A stretch of DNA of 10,134 nucleotides from an uncultured Bacteroidota bacterium. Its GTDB lineage: Bacteria; Bacteroidota; Bacteroidia; UKL13-3. The translations under genes were made by a program, and so were the position numbers. Shown here one piece after another: positions 1-5,559 of the stretch. The stretch spans positions 1-10,134 of the forward strand of contig CAIUEQ010000057.1 in the NCBI GenBank assembly GCA_903898215.1, given 5' to 3'. The notes beneath the pieces are model-generated. The model saw only the letters and a program-made list of their open reading frames with translations. It was not told the origin of the DNA and did not search any database. Positions within the stretch are counted from its first letter, which is position 1. Every line of letters starts with the position of its first letter.

Positions 1-1598
1 ATTGGTACAATGGATTAGCAGAAAAATACAAATCACTGTTAGAAATTATTGCCAACCGAAAGTTAATAACCTTTTTAATTTTGTTGATTTTTTGCATTGC
101 ATCGGGATTTCTTGGGAATATTTTACCTACTGGTTTTATCCCTAATGAAGACCAAGGGACAATATATGCAAATATCATCACACCCTCGGGAGCTACATTA
201 GAAAGAACAGAAAGTGTTGTTGATGCAATCCAGCAAGCAGCAAATAAAACAGAGGGCGTTCAATCAGTTTCAACTCTAGCCGGCTTTAGTTTATTGTCAG
301 ACGGCTCAGGAGCATCATTTGGTATGAATCTGATTAGTTTAAAAAATTGGAACGAAAGAAAAAAATCTGATAAAGAAATTATCGAATTATTAAGAGAAAA
401 TACAAAGCATATTAAAGATGCCAAAATCGAGTTTTTCACACCTCCACCAATACCTGGTTATGGAAACACAAGTGGTTTTGAGTTAAGGTTATTAGATAAA
501 ACCCGCCAAGGAAATTTAAAACAAATAGAGGAAGTTTCATCAGCTTTTGTGAAAGAATTAAATAACCGGCCAGAAATTTCGAATGCATTTACAACTTATG
601 ATGCAAGTTTTCCTCAGTTTTTAATAAGCATTGACAATGCAAAGGCTGCACAGAAAAGTGTGGTAGTTGCTGATGTATTAAATACATTGCAGGCATACTT
701 AGGTAGCGAATACGCTACTAATTTTATTCGTTTCGGACAAATGTATAAAGTAATGGTGCAGGCTCTTCCAGAATACAGAGCCAAGCCCGAAGATGTATTG
801 AAACTGTATGTAAAAAATAGAAACGATGAAATGGTTCCCGTTTCGGCTTTTGCAACCATAGAAAAAGTGTATGGTCCCGAATTGGTTACACGTTATAATA
901 TGTACCCATCAGCAATTGTAAATGGAGAGCCATCACCAGGTTATAGCAGCGGTCAGGCTATAGCTGCGATTAAAGACGTTGCAAAGGAAAAATTACCGAA
1001 AGGATTCGATTATGATTGGGCCGGTTCATCAAGAGATCAGGCTGAATCAGGAAATGAAGCAATCTTTATATTTATTATCTGTATGCTATTTGTTTATCTA
1101 TTATTATCCGCTCAATACGAAAGTTTTTTATTGCCCTTACCTGTAATCCTTTCGTTACCAACCGGAATATTTGGTGCGTTTTTTCTACTGCTTTCATTGG
1201 GGCTAGAAAACAATATTTATGCTCAGGTAGCAATGATTATGTTAATAGGATTATTAGGCAAAAACGCAATTCTTATCATAGAATTTGCATCTATGAAACA
1301 TAGAGAAGGTAATACACCAGTACAAGCTGCAATTGAAGGAGCAACTGTGAGACTAAGGCCAATAATAATGACATCATTTGCATTTATAGCAGGATTAATT
1401 CCTTTGATGTTTGCTTCAGGAGCAGGTGCAATTGGAAACAAAACAATTGGTGCTGCTGCAGCTGGAGGTATGTTATTTGGTACCCTATTCGGAGTTATTT
1501 TAGTTCCGGGGTTGTATGTGGTATTTGCCACACTTGCAGAAAAAATTTCAGGCAAAGGGATAAAAATTAAGGAAGAAAAAGCATTAACAGAAAGTTAA
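1..1598 (+). CDS. RND efflux pump, HAE1/AcrB family, C-terminal half (5' end cut by window)
   Basis: This is the inner-membrane proton-driven transporter of a tripartite efflux system. The reading frame is open from the left edge (first full codon at 3, reading WYNGLAEKYKS), so the gene starts outside the window and the TTG at 81 is not a real start. About 532 residues are visible, roughly half of a ~1,050-residue pump. They begin at the transmembrane helix before the second periplasmic porter loop, seen as FIPNEDQGTIYANI. The later helices carry HAE1 signatures: AQYESFLLPLPVILSLPTG, then GLLGKNAILIIEFA, whose Lys at 1260-1262 corresponds to the AcrB proton-relay lysine, then RLRPIIMTSFAFIAGLIPL and GAGAIGNKTIG. 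The relay aspartates lie in the missing half. The stop is 3 bp before the outer-membrane partner gene, which supports one operon. Substrates cannot be read from sequence; HAE1 pumps usually export hydrophobic drugs, while metal exporters (HME) have different signatures. Confidence 0.95.
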   Translation, partial: WYNGLAEKYKSLLEIIANRKLITFLILLIFCIASGFLGNILPTGFIPNEDQGTIYANIITPSGATLERTESVVDAIQQAANKTEGVQSVSTLAGFSLLSDGSGASFGMNLISLKNWNERKKSDKEIIELLRENTKHIKDAKIEFFTPPPIPGYGNTSGFELRLLDKTRQGNLKQIEEVSSAFVKELNNRPEISNAFTTYDASFPQFLISIDNAKAAQKSVVVADVLNTLQAYLGSEYATNFIRFGQMYKVMVQALPEYRAKPEDVLKLYVKNRNDEMVPVSAFATIEKVYGPELVTRYNMYPSAIVNGEPSPGYSSGQAIAAIKDVAKEKLPKGFDYDWAGSSRDQAESGNEAIFIFIICMLFVYLLLSAQYESFLLPLPVILSLPTGIFGAFFLLLSLGLENNIYAQVAMIMLIGLLGKNAILIIEFASMKHREGNTPVQAAIEGATVRLRPIIMTSFAFIAGLIPLMFASGAGAIGNKTIGAAAAGGMLFGTLFGVILVPGLYVVFATLAEKISGKGIKIKEEKALTES

Positions 1599-1601
1599 AA
1601 T

Positions 1602-3023
1602 ATGAAAAGATTTGTAATGATATTTAGTATGGTTTTTCTTTTAATAGTTAGTTGTAAAACTACGAATACTATTGAAACCTCAACTGTAAAATCAACACCT
1701 GAAACTTTTTCAGACAAAAAAGATACAACATCCTCAGCTCTCATTAACTGGCAACTTTTTTTTGAAGATACCTTGTTAGTAGCTTTAATCGATACTGCAC
1801 TAAAAAATAGCCCTGATATATTAATGGTCATGCAAAAAATTGAAATTGCAAGGTCAGATATGAGGTTAAATAAAGGAGCAATGTTCCCTTTAATTTCAGG
1901 AGGGGCAGCATTGTCTCAAAGAAAATTCGGACGATATACCATGGATGGTGCTGGAAATATGACAACAGAAATTACTCCCGGGCAAATGGTTCCCGTTCAT
2001 CTTCCAGACTATTTTGCTGGATTGCAAACAGCTTGGGAAGTTGATATCTGGGGAAAACTCAAGTATAAAAAGAAAGCCTCAATTGCTCGTTACCTCAAAA
2101 GTGTAGACGGAAAAAATTTAGTTGTTACCAACTTGGTTACTGAAATTGCAAATACTTATTACGAGTTACTTTCTTTAGATAATGAATTGGATATTTTACG
2201 GCAAACCATAAATTTACAACAGGATGCTTTTAATATTATCACAATTCTTAAAGAAGCCGGGATTGCTAATGAATTTGCAGTCAAACAATTTGAAGCACAA
2301 GTGTTAAATTCACAAGGTTTAGAATTTGAAGTGTTGCAAAAAATTACAGAAAATGAAAACAAATTGAATTTTTTATCCGGCAGATTTCCACAAAACGTTC
2401 TTCGAGAAAAATCAAAATTCTTCACCCAAATCCCAAAACAAATTCAAGTAGGAGTTCCTTCTGATTTATTAAAAAACAGACCCGATATTAGACAAGCAGA
2501 GTTTGAATTGATGGCTTCGATTAGCGATGCAAATTCTGCCAAAGCTGCATTTTACCCGTCTTTTATTATAACTGGTTATCTGGGTTATCAAGCATTTAAT
2601 TCTTCATTTTTATTTACATCACCTGAATCAATGGCCTATTCTGTTTTAGGGAATTTAACAGCTCCATTAATCAATAGAAGTGCAATTAAAGCACAATTTA
2701 AATCTGCCAAAGCAAAGCAAATTGAAGCAATGTATCATTATCAAAAAATAATTTTGAATGGATATGTTGAAGTATCTAATGAATTGTCAAATATCAAAAA
2801 TTTGGAACAGATACATTCTTTGAAAACCAAAGAAGTTGATGCTTTGACACAGTCAATTCAAATATCCGGTGATCTATTTAAAGCTGGAAGAGTTAACTAC
2901 CTTGAAATTTTGTTAACCCAACGCAATACACTTCAATCAAGATTAGATTTAGTGAATGCAAAAAAGAGACAATATAATGCTGTAATAAATATATATAAAG
3001 CATTGGGCGGTGGGTGGAAATAA
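1602..3023 (+). CDS. Outer-membrane efflux lipoprotein (OprM/NodT/TolC-like channel)
   Basis: This is the outer-membrane exit duct of the RND system, full length at 473 residues, which is typical for the family. The N-terminus (MKRF, a hydrophobic stretch, then IVSC) is a lipoprotein signal with the lipidated Cys at position 18. Two outer-membrane efflux repeats follow. The first has FFEDTLLVALIDTALKNSPDI (about 53-73) and the hallmark WEVDIWGKLKYKKKA (145-159). The second has GVPSDLLKNRPDIRQAEFEL (284-303) and AKAAFYPSF (313-321). The protein ends in ALGGGWK, as many NodT-type proteins do. The ATG lies 3 bp after the stop of the pump gene, so the two are almost certainly co-transcribed. The order pump then channel is standard; the membrane-fusion protein should lie left of the window. 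There is no clear terminator hairpin downstream. Confidence 0.96.
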   Translation: MKRFVMIFSMVFLLIVSCKTTNTIETSTVKSTPETFSDKKDTTSSALINWQLFFEDTLLVALIDTALKNSPDILMVMQKIEIARSDMRLNKGAMFPLISGGAALSQRKFGRYTMDGAGNMTTEITPGQMVPVHLPDYFAGLQTAWEVDIWGKLKYKKKASIARYLKSVDGKNLVVTNLVTEIANTYYELLSLDNELDILRQTINLQQDAFNIITILKEAGIANEFAVKQFEAQVLNSQGLEFEVLQKITENENKLNFLSGRFPQNVLREKSKFFTQIPKQIQVGVPSDLLKNRPDIRQAEFELMASISDANSAKAAFYPSFIITGYLGYQAFNSSFLFTSPESMAYSVLGNLTAPLINRSAIKAQFKSAKAKQIEAMYHYQKIILNGYVEVSNELSNIKNLEQIHSLKTKEVDALTQSIQISGDLFKAGRVNYLEILLTQRNTLQSRLDLVNAKKRQYNAVINIYKALGGGWK

Positions 3024-3059
3024 AAAATGAAATTGAATTAGTATAACTCAATGGCATAC

Positions 3060-3073
3060 ATGACATGTGTCAT
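3060..3073. promoter_or_regulatory. Short perfect palindrome, possible operator
   Basis: Two 6-bp arms, ATGACA and TGTCAT, flank a 2-bp centre (TG) in the gap between the efflux operon and the NuoE/NuoF/FdhF operon, 67 bp before the next start codon. The size and dyad fit a binding site for a dimeric regulator. I do not recognise the motif as a known Crp/Fnr or Rex site. It could be chance in AT-rich DNA. Confidence 0.35.
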
Positions 3074-3090
3074 ACTTTAACTTGCCAATA

Positions 3091-3139
3091 AGATATTTAT
3101 TCGTATACATAATTTTAACATTTTATACGAAATATATCT
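3091..3139. repeat. Long imperfect inverted repeat abutting the NuoE-like start codon
   Basis: Perfect 8-bp arms TTCGTATA (3100-3107) and TATACGAA (3124-3131) are extended by outer arms AGATAT (3091-3096) and ATATCT (3134-3139), with small internal bulges (3 and 2 nt) and a 16-nt AT-rich loop. The right arm ends 1 nt before the ATG at 3141. If transcribed, the hairpin would occupy the ribosome-binding region; as DNA it could be an operator. No recognisable Shine-Dalgarno sequence precedes this ATG. A TAnnTTT-like hexamer (TAATTTT at 3110) lies in the loop but has no well-spaced -33 partner. Confidence 0.5.
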
Positions 3140-3140
3140 T

Positions 3141-3671
3141 ATGTCAACTCCTGAAAAATGTGCCTGTGGCAATGATGATGAAGATGGATTAATTGAACGA
3201 TTGGAAGAAATTATTTCTTCATATAAAGAAACTCCCGGAGCATTAATACCAGTTCTTCAAGCTACTCAAAGTTTGTTTGGATATATTCCACAAAAAGCAA
3301 TTCTGAAAATTTCAGAAATCCTTAATGAACCGTTATCTTCAATTTTTGGTGTCATCACTTTCTATTCTTTCTTCTCCTTAAAACCTCGCGGAAAATATTT
3401 GATTAGGGTTTGTATGGGAACAGCTTGTTATGTTCAAGGAGCAAACGAAGTATTAACAGCATTACAACAACAACTTGAAATAAAAGTTGGTGAAACCACT
3501 CCTGATAAATTATTTACTTTAGATATCGGAAGATGTTTTGGTGCATGCGGCCTCGCTCCCATTATCATGGTAAATGATGATGTACATCAATTTGTAAAAT
3601 CATCAGCTGTAGCAAAAATTATTAAAAATTACAGATTACACGAACCTAAAACTGTGGAGGTACAATCATGA
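3141..3671 (+). CDS. nuoE: NuoE-like thioredoxin-fold [2Fe-2S] subunit (HydC/HylC/FdsG type)
   Basis: This is the small electron-transfer subunit of a soluble NADH-linked oxidoreductase, 176 residues as usual for the 24-kDa/NuoE family. A helical N-terminal region (about 15-75) contains TPGALIPVLQATQSLFGYIP and IFGVITFYSFF. The thioredoxin-like domain binds one [2Fe-2S] cluster through C91-x4-C96 (CMGTAC) and C132-x3-C136 (CFGAC). A short acidic N-terminal tail carries two extra cysteines (CACG, residues 7-10). It is the first gene of the operon, and its stop overlaps the next start by 4 nt (ATGA), implying translational coupling. Homologues serve complex I, bifurcating hydrogenases and NAD-linked formate dehydrogenases. 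The adjacent FdhF-type gene, and the absence of other complex I genes, point to the formate dehydrogenase role. The symbol names the family, not membership of complex I. Confidence 0.93.
   Translation: MSTPEKCACGNDDEDGLIERLEEIISSYKETPGALIPVLQATQSLFGYIPQKAILKISEILNEPLSSIFGVITFYSFFSLKPRGKYLIRVCMGTACYVQGANEVLTALQQQLEIKVGETTPDKLFTLDIGRCFGACGLAPIIMVNDDVHQFVKSSAVAKIIKNYRLHEPKTVEVQS
3656..3660 (+). promoter_or_regulatory. Strong Shine-Dalgarno (GGAGG) for the NuoF-like gene
   Basis: GGAGG lies inside the end of the NuoE-like gene, 7 nt before the ATG at 3668. It supports that ATG over the adjacent in-frame ATG at 3671. It stands out because the neighbouring genes have only AT-rich, weak ribosome-binding regions. 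Confidence 0.6.
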
Positions 3672-5533
3672 TGGATTTAAATAAATTGATGTGCCCTATA
3701 AAAAGTTCATCCGAATTACTTGCGCTCCATCAAACAATTATTGATAGCAAAGAATTCAAATCGGATAAGATTTACATATGTGCCGGTGGTGGCTGTATTG
3801 CTTCCGGATCAATGAAAGTGAAAGATGCAATTGCTGCTCAGTTGGAACAAGCTCAGTTAAATGATAAAATAAGTATTGTTGAAACAGGATGCCTTGGCCC
3901 TTGTGCGCTCGGACCAGTAATGATAATTGGTAAAGATGAAACATTTTATCAGAATGTTAAGCCAAAAGATGCTCACGAAATTGTTGAACAACATATAAAA
4001 GGAGATACAATTGTTGAACGTTTGATTCATCCCGTTGGCGAAAAAAAAGTTGCAAAACGATCAGATATTCCCTTCTTCAAAAACCAGAAAAAAGACGTTT
4101 TAAGAAATTGCGGAAAGATTAATCCTACAAAAATTGCCGATTATATTTCCTTTGGTGGATACCAAGCACTCAGCAAAGTGTTAACCGAAATGACAAGCGA
4201 GAAAGTTGTGAGCGAAGTAACTATTTCTGGTCTTCGTGGTCGAGGTGGCGCAGGTTTTCCAACTGGAGTAAAATGGGGTTATGCAAGCAAAAGTAAAGAC
4301 CCGATAAAATATATTTTATGTAATGCAGATGAAGGTGATCCTGGTGCATTTATGGATCGAAGTATTTTGGAAGGTGATCCTCACAGCGTGCTCGAAGGAA
4401 TGATCATTGGTGCTTATGCGATTGGAAGTTCTCAAGGTTATATTTATGTCAGAGCCGAATATCCATTAGCTGTTGAACGTTTTCAAATTGCCATCGATCA
4501 GGCCCGTGAGTTTGGTTTATTGGGAGAGAATATTTTAGGCTCAGGTTTTAATTTCGATCTTGAAATAAGAAAAGGCTCTGGAGCATTTGTTTGCGGAGAA
4601 GAAACTGCATTGATGGTTTCTATCGAAGGTAAACGTGGCGAACCTCGCCCCCGCCCTCCTTTTCCGGCCGAAAAAGGTTTGTGGAATAAACCAACTGTGC
4701 TAAATAATGTTGAAACATTTTCAAACATTCCTCAACTTATTTTAGAAGGTGGTGAGCATTACGCGAAGACAGGAACTGATAAAAGTAAAGGAACAAAAAT
4801 ATTCGCACTTGCCGGAACTGTTAAAGTTTCGGGACTTGTGGAAGTTGCAGTTGGAACTCCATTACGTGAACTGGTGTTTGATATTGGAGGTGGAATTTCT
4901 ACAGGTAAAAAATATAAAGCTGCACAAATTGGTGGTCCTTCAGGTGGTTGTATTCCCGAGCAACATTTAGATGTTCCTCTCGATTACGAATCGCTAAATA
5001 GCCTTGGTGCAATAATGGGAAGCGGTGGTTTGATTGTGATGGACGAAAGTAGTTGCATGGTGGATGTTGCAAGATTTTTTATGGAGTTTGTTCAGGAAGA
5101 ATCATGCGGAAAATGTACTCCATGTCGTGAAGGAACTGCAAGAATGCTTGATCTGCTGAATAAAATCTGTGACGGCAACGGTGAAATGAGTGATCTTGAT
5201 GAATTAGAAAAACTTTCAGGAACCGTGAAGAATGCTTCCTTGTGCGGACTTGGACAAACAGCGCCAAATCCTTTTCAAAGCACTTTCCGATATTTTAAAG
5301 AGGAATACATCGAGCATATCAGAGATAAAAAATGCAGAACAGCCGTTTGTAAATCACTTATCAAATTCGAAATTCTTGACGCATGTAATGGCTGCCAATC
5401 TTGCAAAAAAGTTTGTCCTGTTGAAGCCATTCTTGGAGATAAAAAACAACAACATATTATCAATACTGATTTGTGTATCCGTTGCGGACTATGCCTAAGT
5501 ACCTGCAAATTCGATGCAATCATCAAATATTAA
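3668..5533 (+). CDS. nuoF: NuoF/HydB-like NADH-binding flavoprotein with C-terminal 2x[4Fe-4S] ferredoxin domain
   Basis: This is the NAD(H)-binding FMN subunit, 621 residues, the length expected for HydB-type proteins and longer than complex I NuoF. Domains in order: an N-terminal thioredoxin-like [2Fe-2S] domain (C38, C43, C75, C79); the NADH/FMN Rossmann-like core with GLRGRGGAGFPTG (188-200), CNADEGDPGAFMDR (218-231) and CGEETALM (309-316); the SLBB region; the NuoF [4Fe-4S] site ESCGKCTPCREG (C480, C483, C486) plus C526; a linker with H550, C556 and C561; and a ferredoxin domain with two CxxCxxCxxxC motifs (C573/576/579/583 and C603/606/609/613). This architecture is that of the flavin subunit of bifurcating [FeFe] hydrogenases and related formate dehydrogenases. 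The Cys/His linker resembles the zinc hinge reported in HydABC structures (from memory). It overlaps the NuoE-like gene by 4 nt and precedes the catalytic gene by 26 bp. Bifurcation itself is an inference. Confidence 0.95.
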   Translation: MMDLNKLMCPIKSSSELLALHQTIIDSKEFKSDKIYICAGGGCIASGSMKVKDAIAAQLEQAQLNDKISIVETGCLGPCALGPVMIIGKDETFYQNVKPKDAHEIVEQHIKGDTIVERLIHPVGEKKVAKRSDIPFFKNQKKDVLRNCGKINPTKIADYISFGGYQALSKVLTEMTSEKVVSEVTISGLRGRGGAGFPTGVKWGYASKSKDPIKYILCNADEGDPGAFMDRSILEGDPHSVLEGMIIGAYAIGSSQGYIYVRAEYPLAVERFQIAIDQAREFGLLGENILGSGFNFDLEIRKGSGAFVCGEETALMVSIEGKRGEPRPRPPFPAEKGLWNKPTVLNNVETFSNIPQLILEGGEHYAKTGTDKSKGTKIFALAGTVKVSGLVEVAVGTPLRELVFDIGGGISTGKKYKAAQIGGPSGGCIPEQHLDVPLDYESLNSLGAIMGSGGLIVMDESSCMVDVARFFMEFVQEESCGKCTPCREGTARMLDLLNKICDGNGEMSDLDELEKLSGTVKNASLCGLGQTAPNPFQSTFRYFKEEYIEHIRDKKCRTAVCKSLIKFEILDACNGCQSCKKVCPVEAILGDKKQQHIINTDLCIRCGLCLSTCKFDAIIKY

Positions 5534-5559
5534 TTTGAAGAATTGAAAAGATAACCATC

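Noticed and set aside
1223..1555. Minus-strand open frame inside the RND pump gene
   Set aside because: It is a shadow of a clear coding region and has no recognisable protein features.
81..1598. RND pump starting at the TTG at 81
   Set aside because: The frame is open and family-like back to the left edge, so the true start lies outside the window.
5232..5498. Plus-strand frame overlapping the end of the NuoF-like gene
   Set aside because: It lies wholly within the ferredoxin domain coding region in another frame, whose cluster motifs are unmistakable.
3141..5533. Respiratory complex I genes
   Set aside because: No membrane or NuoB/C/D/I genes are present; the NuoF-like protein has HydB-type extra domains, and the next gene is a formate dehydrogenase catalytic subunit.
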